64,000 nt of DNA from Pseudarthrobacter enclensis. GTDB lineage: Bacteria; Actinomycetota; Actinomycetes; Actinomycetales; Micrococcaceae. The notes beneath the pieces were generated by a model. That model was not told the DNA's origin. It saw nothing but the letters and a program-made list of their open reading frames with translations, and did no database searches. The position numbers and the translations under genes are program-made. The stretch lies in assembly GCF_030811655.1 (NCBI RefSeq), contig NZ_JAUSRE010000004.1, forward strand, positions 186,001 through 250,000, given 5' to 3'. This document shows positions 8,580-17,138 of the stretch, piece by piece. The stretch's first letter is position 1. The number at the start of each line of letters is the position of its first letter.

Positions 8580-9678
8580 GCCGAAGCTCCTGCTTTGTTT
8601 GCGGCATCTGCGTGCAGTGCCGCCGCACCTGCCACCGTGGCATCCGCGATGGCGAGGGCGAATGTAAGGTCGTCAATCAGCGCCTGCGCGGAGGGAACTG
8701 GCCGGGTTCCCCTGGCCAGTTCAGCCAATTCGCGCCACTCGCCCTCGTAGCCGTTGTGGCCGTAGGGACCGAAGACCTTCTTTCGGTGCCGCTGCCACGC
8801 GAGAAGGCAGCGACGGCGGAGCCCGCCTGGACGTAGGACGGCGTGAAGTCGATATGCAGTGCCGTGTCGTCCGCGATTGCTTCGAACGACCATTCCGGCT
8901 TCCAGGTGCTGTTCATGACGGCCCGCAGTTCAATCGTGCGGCTTGGCGTGCGGAGCGAAATGGTGTAGCCGAACGGGCGGACGTGAAATACGTGGAGGAG
9001 CTCGACCTGCTCGAAGTCCGGCGTGAATCGGCGCACCAGGGGCAGGTCGTGGATTGCCAGGCCCATGACGCCGCCCTGCAGCGCGGTTTTGATGACCTCG
9101 ATGTCCGAGTAGTCGGGCTGGGCGGCGGTGGGGCGGGTGATGATTTCAGTTGCGAAGTCTTCGAAGCGGGCATTGGGCGGCAGGACGATGGAGGACCGGA
9201 TGGTGTGCACCTGCTCCGGAAGGTCGCCCCAGTTCTCTTCTGCCGCGAGCCAGCCGGGATCGAAAGTGTGCATGGCCCCGACGATGATGGGTACGCCGGT
9301 TTCAGCGCTGACTGCGGAGATGCGGGCAGCTTCCTCCCCGCTCATGGCGAAGGGTTTCTCGCAAAGAACTGCCTTCTTGCCTGCCCGGCAGGCGGCGATG
9401 ACCTGGTCTGCATGGAATTGATGGGGGCTGCAGATGGCCACGATGTCCACAGCCGGGTCACCAAGAAGGGTATCCATCCCGGTGCTGGATGTTGCGCCGA
9501 CGCGGGCTGCAACGGAGGAGGCCACCGCCGGGTCCACATCCATGATGTGCCGCACCTCGAGGATGTCCTGAAGCCGGGCCAGGGCCGGGAGATGGATGGC
9601 CTGCGTGACCGGGCCGGCGCCGAGAATGCCGACGCCGAGGAGCCGGTCTGCTGGCGCTGCGTGGTGTGACAAGTTCAA
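8576..9678 (-). pseudogene. Gfo/Idh/MocA family oxidoreductase with an internal frameshift
   Basis: The first about 300 residues read as a normal family member: VGILGAGPVTQAIH near residues 15-28, EKPF near 111-114, and a beta domain ending FTPSYVQAGSAVAAFSRGSG. Near 8775-8785 the conserved reading shifts by one base: the original frame turns into Arg/Ser/Thr-rich nonsense, while the other frame continues as KVFGPYGHNGYEGEWREL and ends at a TGA overlapping the next gene's ATG. Restoring one base, or removing two, would give a gene of about 365 codons. The start is TTG at 9676-9678 or a second TTG six bases on, after AGAGG. This may be a real inactivating mutation or an assembly error; I see no standard slippery site. 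Confidence 0.85.
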
Positions 9679-9763
9679 TTACCTCTTTGTAAGCGGACTC
9701 TGTTGTGGCGGGATCAGTTCCGTGAATGCCTGCTAGCGGAATGACGAATGTGCCGTGAATCAC

Positions 9764-9792
9764 AACGTAGAGGCACTTTTGACGCGCGTCAA
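9764..9792 (-). promoter_or_regulatory. Predicted operon promoter with overlapping palindromic operator
   Basis: On the minus strand TTGACG (9792-9787), a 17-base spacer and TACGTT (9769-9764) form a plausible sigma-70-type promoter for the sugar operon. The -35 box is embedded in a perfect 14-bp palindrome, TTGACGCGCGTCAA (9779-9792), with further matching arms ACTTTTG and CAAAAGT at 9775-9781 and 9794-9800. A repressor bound there would block the promoter. The divergent ROK gene is the obvious candidate regulator (inference). Confidence 0.55.
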
Positions 9793-9829
9793 GCAAAAGT
9801 TGTTTGTTGCGCATCGTTCTTCTGCCGTG

Positions 9830-9858
9830 ATGACAGCACCAAGTAAGAGTGTTATGAC
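9830..9858 (+). promoter_or_regulatory. Predicted leaderless promoter of the ROK regulator
   Basis: ATGACA (9830-9835), 17 bases, then TATGAC (9853-9858). Transcription would begin about at 9865, the A of the ROK start codon, and no Shine-Dalgarno sequence precedes that codon. A leaderless mRNA, common in actinobacteria, would explain both facts. Confidence 0.45.
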
Positions 9859-9864
9859 TTAGAC

Positions 9865-11082
9865 ATGACTCAAGCCACGGGGAAACAGGCCCTAAAAGAC
9901 GCCGACGTCGGCAGCCTGTCCCGCGCCGGCGATCTTTTCCAACTGCTGCGCGACGGCAGGGCGCGCACCCGGGCCGAACTCGCGTTGACCACGGGACTGG
10001 CCCGCTCAACCGTCGCTTCCCGGATTGATGCGCTGATGCTCTCCGGCCTGGTGGGTCCCGCAGGCGAGGCGCTGTCCAGCGGCGGCAGGCCGCCGTCGCG
10101 CTTTGCCTTCAACCCCTCCGCCCGGCTGGTGCTTGCCGTGGACGTGGGCGCCACCCACGTGATCGTGGCGGTCACTGATTTGGGCGGGAAGATCCTCGCA
10201 GAGCACCGGCTTGAACAGCAGGTGGCCGATGGGCCCGAGGCAGTGCTGGACCAGGTGGTGGCGCAGGGCAAGGAACTGCTTGGCTCCGTGGGACGGGGGG
10301 TTGGCGAACTCGCTGGGATCGGCATCGGACTCCCCGGACCCGTGGAACATGACACCGGCAAGCCCGTAAAACCACCCATCATGCCGGGCTGGGACGGGTT
10401 CGATGTGGTCAGCTACGTCCAGCGGTCCCTCCCCGTCCACGTGCTGGTGGACAACGACGTGAACATCATGGCCCTGGGGGAGCAGTCCGCCCACTGGCCG
10501 GAGCACAACAACTTTTTCTTCGTCAAGGTGGCCACGGGCATCGGCTCCGGCATCATCAGCAACGGCGAACTGCAACGCGGTGCCAACGGTACGGCGGGCG
10601 ACCTGGGACACGTCCAGGTGGCCCGGGGCGCGGATATCCTCTGCGCCTGTGGAAACTATGGGTGCCTGGAGGCACTCGCGTCAGGTCCCGCCGTCGCGCG
10701 TTCCCTGCGGGAGCACGGACTGGACGTGGCAAGGGGCGCCGACGTGATCCGGCTCGCCGCAGACGGCAACCTGCAGGCCATCCAGGCCCTGCGCCAGGCA
10801 GGCCGGGACATCGGCGAGGTGCTGGCTTCCGTGGTCAACCTGCTCAATCCGTCAGTCATTGTGGTGGGCGGCAGCTTTGGGGAGACGGGGGAGCACGTCG
10901 TGGCCGGCATCCGCGAAGTGGTGTACCGGCGCTCGCCGCCGCTGGCCACCTCGCACCTGCGCATCAGCGTCTCCCGCGCCGGAAGCCAGGCTGCCGTACT
11001 GGGGGCAAGCCAGCTGGTCACCCAGTACATCCTGTCGCCAGCCGTCATCGAAGCGACCCTGGCCGGGGCCGCCGCCGGGTGA
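9865..11082 (+). CDS. ROK family transcriptional regulator
   Basis: A 405-aa regulator. Residues about 17-75 form a winged helix-turn-helix (RTRAELALTTGLARSTVASRI), and the rest is a ROK sugar-kinase-like fold with the phosphate-binding AVDVGATH near residue 92 and the Cys-rich ROK motif CACGNYGCLEA near residue 260. Proteins with this layout (NagC/Mlc/XylR type) bind DNA and respond to a sugar or sugar phosphate. It is divergent from the sugar operon, with 186 bases between, so it probably regulates it through the palindrome at 9779-9792 (inference). The gene converges on the GH13 gene with a 30-base gap. Confidence 0.95.
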   Translation: MTQATGKQALKDADVGSLSRAGDLFQLLRDGRARTRAELALTTGLARSTVASRIDALMLSGLVGPAGEALSSGGRPPSRFAFNPSARLVLAVDVGATHVIVAVTDLGGKILAEHRLEQQVADGPEAVLDQVVAQGKELLGSVGRGVGELAGIGIGLPGPVEHDTGKPVKPPIMPGWDGFDVVSYVQRSLPVHVLVDNDVNIMALGEQSAHWPEHNNFFFVKVATGIGSGIISNGELQRGANGTAGDLGHVQVARGADILCACGNYGCLEALASGPAVARSLREHGLDVARGADVIRLAADGNLQAIQALRQAGRDIGEVLASVVNLLNPSVIVVGGSFGETGEHVVAGIREVVYRRSPPLATSHLRISVSRAGSQAAVLGASQLVTQYILSPAVIEATLAGAAAG

Positions 11083-11112
11083 CGCAGGGGATTCCGGCGC
11101 CACCCGGGGAAC

Positions 11113-13488
11113 CTAGGCTTCCGCGTCGGGCTCCGGCGCCTCGGTCAGGATCAGTGCCGTTCCGCCGTAGGCCGGCAGTTCCAGGAAGAAGCTGTGCAGG
11201 TCGTCCACCTGCCCCACGGTCTCGCCGCTGAACAGGTCCTGGACGTTGGCGCCTGACGGCAGTTCGTTGGACTGGATGCTGCCGGCGATGTCCTGGCCGG
11301 AGAAGTTCAGTGCCGTGACCTGAAGGGCTCCGTCCTTGAGCCGGTTGACCAGCACCAGTGCGCCCCGGTTTGAGACGTCCGGAACGTCGAGCAGGGTGCC
11401 GGTGGCAATCCCGTTGTCTTCACGAACGGCAAGGATCCGCTGCAGCCGCCTGGCGAACGAGTCCGGGTCCTTCAGCTGTTCCGGCAGCGGCCCGTAGAGG
11501 CTGCGTGCCCGGGGCATCCCTGCCGAGGAGGTGGTGGCGTCCGGGCTGGTTCCCATGAGGTCGTGGGCGCCGCGGTTGATCCAGCGCGTATCACCCTGGG
11601 AGGTGAGTTCGCGGACGCTGCTCCGGTCCAGGGCCAGGATGCCTGTGAGGTCCCAGCCGGAGAGGGCGAAGACGCCGGGCTGCAGGGCGTTGTACATGGC
11701 CAGGAGCAGGTGGACGTCCCTGATCTGCGTTTCCTGCTCCGGGGTGATGTCCGCCGGGTCCTTGATTCCCAGCGCGGCCATGATGAAGCTGACCGTGGTG
11801 CAGGCAATGCCGTTGGTGGTGAAGACGGCGTTGTAGGGCCCGTTCTCGCCGGTCAGCCGGTCCCGGAGGGTCTGCTGGATCTGCTCTGCAAGCTGGGCTC
11901 CGGTGAGTTCCTCGCCGTTAAGCTCGAACATTTCGTCCCGGTGCCCGGCGGCGAAGTGCAGGAGTTCGTAGGTGAGCTCGTCATGGTTCTGCAGGGCATG
12001 CACCAGCGAGGCCTGGTCGACGCCGATTTCCAGGGACAGCCGCAGGGTCAGCCGCAGGAATTCGGTATCCGCGGTGACCAGCGAGTAGTGGTACGCCGGG
12101 CGGGTGATGAAGTCGTAGGAGAGGTCCGGCCCGGAATCCGAGGTTGCCTTGATGTCGTCAATGGTCAGGTTCAGCTCCTGGAAGGAGAATCCGCCCACCT
12201 TGCGGATCATGGAACCGATGAGCTGGTTGGCGGCCTCGGAGAGCGGGTGCCCTTCGGACCAGCCGGGCTGCTCCTCGGCGCTCTTTTCCACCCCCAGGAA
12301 GCCGTTGGCGTCCAGGCGCAGCGCCCCGGTGCCCAGGTCCACCAGCGAGTGCAGGGCATCGCCCACCACCAGGCGCATTCCTGCGAAGGTGGGGTCCAGC
12401 CAGTTGATGGAGGGCTGGCCGGCCTTGAAGTAGTGCAGGTAGACCCAGCGGCGGGTCTTGCCGGTGGTGTCCACGATGGGGCGGGTGACGCTCCAGTTGG
12501 TTTCCTTGACCCCGGGTTCGTAGAAGATGACGCGCTGCAGCCGCCCGATGATGTAGCCGGCCTTCTGCAGCGCCTGCTCCGAGTCCGGGCTGAGGTTGAC
12601 TGAATCGGCACCCTCGGGAACATCCGGCAAAAGGTGCCAGTCCTCTTCCGGAATATCCACCATGTGGTAGATCCCGGGGTAGTCCCGGAAGTTCATTTCG
12701 GCCAGGCGGAAGTCCGCGCCCTTGCCGGTGTGGCCGGGGACAATGTCATCGATAACGGTGCCGTCATGCTCGGCGGCAACCTCGCACATGCGGCGGAACT
12801 CGTCTTCCGTGCCGAAGACCGGGTCGATCGCCATGCTGATGCGGTCGAAGTGCCCGTCCACGCTGGGCGTGTGCGACCAGCCGCTGATGCCGCCGGCAAG
12901 CTTCACGGGGCCGGTGTGGATTCCGCGGATGCCGATTTCACGGAAGGCCTTCCACATTTCGGGGTCGCCCAGGGCGGAGAGGAATGACTGGCCGGTCGGC
13001 GTGATGAAGGACAGGGGATAGGCGGTGAACCAGACGGAAGCGCGTTCGACGGCGGCACGCGGGTTGGGGTGCGCGTACGAGTTCTGCCACATGCTGGCCT
13101 GTCCGGACAGCTGCCGCGCCAGCGTGTTCGCGTCCCCCAGCATGGCCTGGTTGCGGAGCCACTCCACGTACGCGGCGTTCCGCCCGTCGAATTCGAAGGA
13201 CGGCTTGCTGCCTACGAACTGGCGCCGCCGTGCGATGGGCCGCAGTGCTTTGGGCCGGGCCGCGAAGAATTGCTCGTCGAAATTGACGTCCAGTTCCGTG
13301 GCCTGCTCCGCAGCACCCGCGTCCAGTTCCGTGGCCTGCTCCGCAGCACCCGCGTCCAGTTCCGTGGCCTGCTCCGCAGCACCCGCGTCCAGTTCCGTGG
13401 CTTGCTCCGCAGCACCCGCGTCCACTTCCCCATTTACTGCGTCTGCATCCGCTTCCGAAGTGTGTTCGCTGGTGCCCGGCTCCCGCAT
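11113..13488 (-). CDS. GH13 (alpha-amylase superfamily) protein, trehalose-synthase-like
   Basis: A 791-aa protein. After an acidic N-terminus with four 11-residue repeats (residues 23-66) comes a GH13 barrel: region I reads [12 protein letters not shown], the nucleophile region [12 protein letters not shown], the acid/base FQELNL and the final region [12 protein letters not shown], so the catalytic Asp, Glu and Asp are all present. A beta domain follows ([21 protein letters not shown]). Close relatives are annotated as maltose alpha-D-glucosyltransferase (TreS-like); the His-Thr-Gly version of region I differs from classical amylases. The start is the ATG after AGAGGAG; an upstream in-frame ATG lacks a good site. 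No signal peptide, so cytoplasmic. Trehalose metabolism is likely but not proven. Confidence 0.9.
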   Translation of the reverse strand: MREPGTSEHTSEADADAVNGEVDAGAAEQATELDAGAAEQATELDAGAAEQATELDAGAAEQATELDVNFDEQFFAARPKALRPIARRRQFVGSKPSFEFDGRNAAYVEWLRNQAMLGDANTLARQLSGQASMWQNSYAHPNPRAAVERASVWFTAYPLSFITPTGQSFLSALGDPEMWKAFREIGIRGIHTGPVKLAGGISGWSHTPSVDGHFDRISMAIDPVFGTEDEFRRMCEVAAEHDGTVIDDIVPGHTGKGADFRLAEMNFRDYPGIYHMVDIPEEDWHLLPDVPEGADSVNLSPDSEQALQKAGYIIGRLQRVIFYEPGVKETNWSVTRPIVDTTGKTRRWVYLHYFKAGQPSINWLDPTFAGMRLVVGDALHSLVDLGTGALRLDANGFLGVEKSAEEQPGWSEGHPLSEAANQLIGSMIRKVGGFSFQELNLTIDDIKATSDSGPDLSYDFITRPAYHYSLVTADTEFLRLTLRLSLEIGVDQASLVHALQNHDELTYELLHFAAGHRDEMFELNGEELTGAQLAEQIQQTLRDRLTGENGPYNAVFTTNGIACTTVSFIMAALGIKDPADITPEQETQIRDVHLLLAMYNALQPGVFALSGWDLTGILALDRSSVRELTSQGDTRWINRGAHDLMGTSPDATTSSAGMPRARSLYGPLPEQLKDPDSFARRLQRILAVREDNGIATGTLLDVPDVSNRGALVLVNRLKDGALQVTALNFSGQDIAGSIQSNELPSGANVQDLFSGETVGQVDDLHSFFLELPAYGGTALILTEAPEPDAEA
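13288..13419 (-). repeat. Four tandem copies of a 33-bp coding repeat
   Basis: Copies lie at 13288-13320, 13321-13353, 13354-13386 and 13387-13419. The first three are identical; the fourth has one synonymous change (CAG to CAA). Each encodes the 11-residue unit [11 protein letters not shown] in the N-terminus of the GH13 protein. The unit is acidic and should form a flexible or helical extension. Confidence 0.97.
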
Positions 13489-13765
13489 TAGCTCCTCTTT
13501 CCGTTGCTCGTTTCCGTGCTGGCATGGATGCTTCAAGACCCCCTTGCCCAGGGACAGGTACCCAGGCGGGCAGGGAGTATTCGGCGTTCCCTCTCCCGAT
13601 GCTACTGCGCAGCGATGCCGGTGGAAGGGACACCGGCGCGCCGCTCCTCCCTAAGCTGCCAAAACCCCCTTGTTTTCCCGGTGTCCACCTTCAAGCCGCC
13701 CACCGGCCGTATGCTTGGAGCAAAGGTTTTGCAGTGGGCCGGAGCTCTGATAGCAAGGCTGGAAC

Positions 13766-14650
13766 ATGGCCGCTGATCCCACCGGGCAGGTTGGCTGGGG
13801 ACCGCTTCCAGTTACCCCGGAGCCGGTTTTCGACAGTAAAGACGTTGAAACCTACCTCGGGGAAGTCACCCATGACCTGATGGTGGACATTGGGGGCCAG
13901 CGGCGTGGCATCGGCTGGGCTGCCACCCTCTTCCGGTTGGGTAAAGGACACGCGCTGGCGGCCAGCACCGAGCAGGCGCGCGAGGCGGACCGGGAGCAGT
14001 GCTCGTTTTCCGATGGACCGGTCATGGAGGCGGTTCGCAGCGGAGAGTTCGTCCTGGTGTCCGACCTGGGCCTGGACCGCCGCTGGCCCGGATATTCCAG
14101 CATCGCCGCCGGCCACGGCGTTCAATCCCTGCTCGCCGTTCCCATCCTCTCCGAGGGCGGCACCAGCGCGGCCATCAGCCTGTATGCGCCTGCCCCGCAC
14201 ATGTTCACCAGCGACGACCTGGTCAGCAGCCGGCGTTACGCACGCCAGGTTGCCCGGGCGCTGCGTGTTGTGCTCCACGTGGCGGAGCGCGCGGAAGCGA
14301 CGGCGGGTCTGGCTGTCGTGCAAAGTTCCCTGGTGCTGGTGGACCTCGCGGTGCGCAGCCTCATGAACGAATACGGACTCACGCGCGAGGGCGCGCTGCG
14401 CTTCCTGCAGACACAGGCACTGCACCACGAAGTGGACCTGCGGGACGCGGCATTGAGCGTCGTTGCGCCCAGTGGAATGGACCGCGGGCCCGCGCAGCCT
14501 GCGGGACTGCGGCAGGAACCGTACGACGGCGTGGCGGAGCTGCCGCGGCCGTCGGCGGCGGGGCGGGACTTTCCAACCGGAACGTCACCCCGCAGGGACG
14601 CCGGGGCGGGGAGGGAACCCCCGCCAGCGGCAAAAGGGAGGACGGCATGA
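13766..14650 (+). CDS. GAF and ANTAR domain protein
   Basis: A 294-aa protein. A GAF sensor domain spans roughly residues 25-165 (SFSDGPVMEAVRSGE, GVQSLLAVPI, AAISLYAPAPH). It is followed by a three-helix ANTAR-type RNA-binding domain at about 175-232 (AVRSLMNEYGLTREGALRFL). The last about 60 residues are Pro/Arg/Gly-rich and probably disordered. ANTAR proteins bind paired hairpins in nascent RNA and prevent termination; the GAF ligand is unknown. Its stop overlaps the ATG of the SGNH hydrolase by four bases. I see no obvious double-hairpin target nearby. Confidence 0.9.
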   Translation: MAADPTGQVGWGPLPVTPEPVFDSKDVETYLGEVTHDLMVDIGGQRRGIGWAATLFRLGKGHALAASTEQAREADREQCSFSDGPVMEAVRSGEFVLVSDLGLDRRWPGYSSIAAGHGVQSLLAVPILSEGGTSAAISLYAPAPHMFTSDDLVSSRRYARQVARALRVVLHVAERAEATAGLAVVQSSLVLVDLAVRSLMNEYGLTREGALRFLQTQALHHEVDLRDAALSVVAPSGMDRGPAQPAGLRQEPYDGVAELPRPSAAGRDFPTGTSPRRDAGAGREPPPAAKGRTA

Positions 14651-15579
14651 CCATCGAGAAGCAGGAACTGCGGCCCGTCGAACAAGGAGTAGCCAGGCAC
14701 CCATGGCACCGGTTCGTTGCCCTGGGCGACTCCTACATGGAAGGAATTGGCGACCCCGAACCGCACAGCCTGGGCGGCCTCCGGGGCTGGGCGGACCGGG
14801 TGGCGGAGGAACTGGCGGACGGCCAGCCGGACTTCGCCTACGCCAACCTGGCCATCCGCGGCATGCTGCTGAAGCAGATCCTCGATGCCCAGCTGGAACC
14901 GGCCCTGGCCCTGAGACCCGACCTGATCGCCATGTCCGGCGGCGGCAACGACATCGTGTTCCGGCATGGCGACCCCGACAAGCTGGCAGAAAAGATTGAC
15001 GAGGCCGTGGGCACCTTGGCCGCGACGGGCGCCACGGTGCTGCTGTACGCCGGCCCCGACTGGGGCAGCACGCCGGTTTTCGGAAAGATCCGGGGCCGCG
15101 TCGCCATCTACAACGAGCACCTGCACAGGATAGGGGCCCGGCACCACGCCATCATGGTTGACCTGTGGTGCCTGCCGGAGCTTCAGCACGAGGCCATGTG
15201 GGACCCCGACCGCCTGCATCTATCCCCGCTGGGGCATCACTCGGTTGCCGTGGCCACCCTCAACGCACTGGGCGTGGCCCACCCGCTCAAGCCGCTCCAG
15301 CCGCGGCCGCTTCCGGCCCACGGGTGGACGCAGGCCCGGGCCGAGGACCTGGTGTGGGCGCGGCAGTACTTCGTGCCATGGGTGCTGAAGCGGCTGCGCC
15401 ACCACCAGGCCGGCGGCCCCTTAATGGCTAAGCGTCCGCAGCCGGAACCGGTGTTCGGCCTTGGCCGTCCCGGTCCCTTCCCGCCCGGCCATCCCGGGGG
15501 CCATGCCTCCGGGCGCGGCGTCCCATCCGCTGTGGACATGGGACTCGACCCGGCGCTGGGATCGGACAGGGTGGCCTGA
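14647..15579 (+). CDS. SGNH/GDSL family hydrolase
   Basis: A 310-aa esterase-like protein. Block I is ALGDSYMEG near residue 27 (nucleophile Ser), block III is SGGGNDI near residue 99, and block V is DRLHLSPLGHHS near residue 195 with the catalytic Asp and His. The ATG overlaps the stop of the GAF-ANTAR gene and is preceded by AAAGGGAGGA, so this start is well supported although the frame is open further upstream. There is no signal peptide, and the C-terminal about 60 residues are Pro/Gly-rich. Substrate unknown; the family includes acyl esterases, lipases and acetylxylan esterases. Confidence 0.93.
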   Translation: MTIEKQELRPVEQGVARHPWHRFVALGDSYMEGIGDPEPHSLGGLRGWADRVAEELADGQPDFAYANLAIRGMLLKQILDAQLEPALALRPDLIAMSGGGNDIVFRHGDPDKLAEKIDEAVGTLAATGATVLLYAGPDWGSTPVFGKIRGRVAIYNEHLHRIGARHHAIMVDLWCLPELQHEAMWDPDRLHLSPLGHHSVAVATLNALGVAHPLKPLQPRPLPAHGWTQARAEDLVWARQYFVPWVLKRLRHHQAGGPLMAKRPQPEPVFGLGRPGPFPPGHPGGHASGRGVPSAVDMGLDPALGSDRVA

Positions 15580-15584
15580 GGCGC

Positions 15585-16937
15585 CTAGCGCTTCCGGGGA
15601 GCGCGCTTGGCGGCAGCCTTCATGGCGGCCTTGGCCGCGGGCGGCAGCGCTCCCGGCTCGGTTTCCGGTTCTGCCACGGTCCCGCGTGCTTCCGCGATGG
15701 CCTTCATGCCGTGGTAGATCACCAGGGCGGCGGCCGAGCCAAGGGCGATGCCGGTGAACTTCAGGTCGCCGATGGTCCAGGTGTAGTCGGCGATACCGAT
15801 GATCAGGGCCACGGCAGCCGTGGTCAGGTTGACCGGGTTGGAGAAGTTCACCTTGTTCTGCACCCAGATCTTCACGCCCAGGATGCCGATCATGCCGTAC
15901 AGCATGGTGGCCGCGCCGCCCAGCACGCCTGCCGGGACGGTAGCGATCAGTTCGCCGAACTTCGGGGAGAAGCTGAGCAGGATGGCGAACATGCCCGCCA
16001 CCCAGTAGGCCGCCGTCGAGTAGACCTTGGTGGCTGCCATCACGCCGATGTTTTCTGCATACGTGGTGGTGCCGGATCCGCCGCCGAAGCCGGCCAGCAC
16101 GGTGGCTGCGCCGTCGGCCAGCAGCGCGCGCCCGGAGACGCCGTCGAGGTTCTGCCCCGTCATGGCGGCCACCGACTTCACGTGGCCAATGTTCTCCGCC
16201 ACCAGCACCAGGACTACGGGGACGAACAGACCCAGGACGCCGATGTGGAACTCCGGGGTCTGGAAGTGCGGCAGGCCCACCCATGCTGCGGCGTCCATCT
16301 TGTCGTACTTCACCTCGCCGCGGAGCATGGCCACCAGGTAGCCCACCACCACGCCCACCAGGATGCTCAATCGGCCCAGGATGCCGCGGAACAGGACGCT
16401 GACCAGGATGATGGTGACCAGCGTGACCAGGGCCGTGACGGGCGCCGCGTCAAAGTTCTGTTTGGCGGCGGGGGCAAGGTTCAGGCCGATCAGGGCCACG
16501 ATGGCGCCGGTGACGATGGGCGGCATCAGCCGGTTGATCCAGCCTGCGCCGAACTTCTGCACCACCGCGCCCACCAGCGCCAGCGTGGTACCGGCGAGGA
16601 CCACGCCGCCCAGTGCGCCGGGGATGCCGAACTGGGCCTGTGACGCGGTGATGGGGGCGATGAACGCAAAGCTGGAGCCCAGGTAGCTGGGCACCCGGCC
16701 CTTGGTGACCACCAGGAAGAGCAGCGTTCCGATCCCTGAGAAAAACAGGGTGGTGGCCGGCGGCATCCCGGTGATGATGGGCACCAGGAAGGTGGCACCG
16801 AACATGGCCACCACGTGCTGCATGCCCACGCCGATCGTCAACGGCCAGGCCAGGCGCTCATCCGGCGCCACCACCTGGCCGGGCTTGATGGATTTGCCGG
16901 TGCCGTGCAGCTTCCATTTGATTCCGAGCATGCTCAT
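15585..16937 (-). CDS. Uracil-xanthine permease family (NCS2) transporter
   Basis: A 450-aa membrane protein with the NCS2/SLC23 pattern: QHVVAMFGATFLVPI near residue 40, SSFAFIAPI, and the motif region GFGGGSGTTTYAENIGVMAATKV near residue 290 that resembles UraA. About 12-14 spans are expected. The C-terminus is Ala/Lys-rich. It imports a nucleobase, most likely uracil, by proton symport. It is divergent from the RutE-like reductase gene. It converges on the SGNH hydrolase gene with only five bases between. The first ATG (16935-16937) is chosen; a second lies two codons downstream. Confidence 0.93.
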   Translation of the reverse strand: MSMLGIKWKLHGTGKSIKPGQVVAPDERLAWPLTIGVGMQHVVAMFGATFLVPIITGMPPATTLFFSGIGTLLFLVVTKGRVPSYLGSSFAFIAPITASQAQFGIPGALGGVVLAGTTLALVGAVVQKFGAGWINRLMPPIVTGAIVALIGLNLAPAAKQNFDAAPVTALVTLVTIILVSVLFRGILGRLSILVGVVVGYLVAMLRGEVKYDKMDAAAWVGLPHFQTPEFHIGVLGLFVPVVLVLVAENIGHVKSVAAMTGQNLDGVSGRALLADGAATVLAGFGGGSGTTTYAENIGVMAATKVYSTAAYWVAGMFAILLSFSPKFGELIATVPAGVLGGAATMLYGMIGILGVKIWVQNKVNFSNPVNLTTAAVALIIGIADYTWTIGDLKFTGIALGSAAALVIYHGMKAIAEARGTVAEPETEPGALPPAAKAAMKAAAKRAPRKR

Positions 16938-17072
16938 GGGAAGGAAAGCCTTTCAGGGGGGATGCCGCGAATGGGCGAAAATCGACTCGCTCCAGAATAC
17001 CGCCAAGTTTTCCAGGACTGCCGCTGTGGCCAACGTCACCTGCCGCCACGGGAAGAGGAGGAAAGCAGTTGA

Positions 17073-17082
17073 AGTTGCAACT
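17073..17082. promoter_or_regulatory. Palindromic candidate operator (MarR-like) in the uracil permease/reductase intergenic region
   Basis: AGTTGCAACT is a perfect 10-bp palindrome, preceded directly by a further half copy (CAGTTGA at 17067-17072). It lies 57 bases upstream of the RutE-like start in the 201-base divergent region. TTGCAA-type symmetric sites are typical of MarR-family repressors; no MarR gene is in the window, so the regulator is unknown. Confidence 0.4.
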
Positions 17083-17138
17083 ATGGAAAGCAACAGAAGC
17101 CACCCCGCAGGCAGGGCGGCGCAGCGAAAGGTAAGCAC

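Noticed and set aside
8770-8800. Programmed -1 frameshifting in the Gfo/Idh/MocA gene
   Set aside because: The bases GAAAGAAGG do not form a standard X-XXY-YYZ slippery heptamer in the zero frame, and dehydrogenases of this family are not known to use recoding. A mutation or sequence error is simpler.
13288-13419. CRISPR-like direct repeats
   Set aside because: The 33-bp units are head-to-tail with no spacers, are in frame and encode a clean 11-residue protein repeat.
13628-13686. Inverted repeat GGACACCGG/CCGGTGTCC in the gap before the GAF-ANTAR gene
   Set aside because: Nine base pairs separated by 41 bases with no T-run and no promoter relation; could be chance, so not listed as a site.
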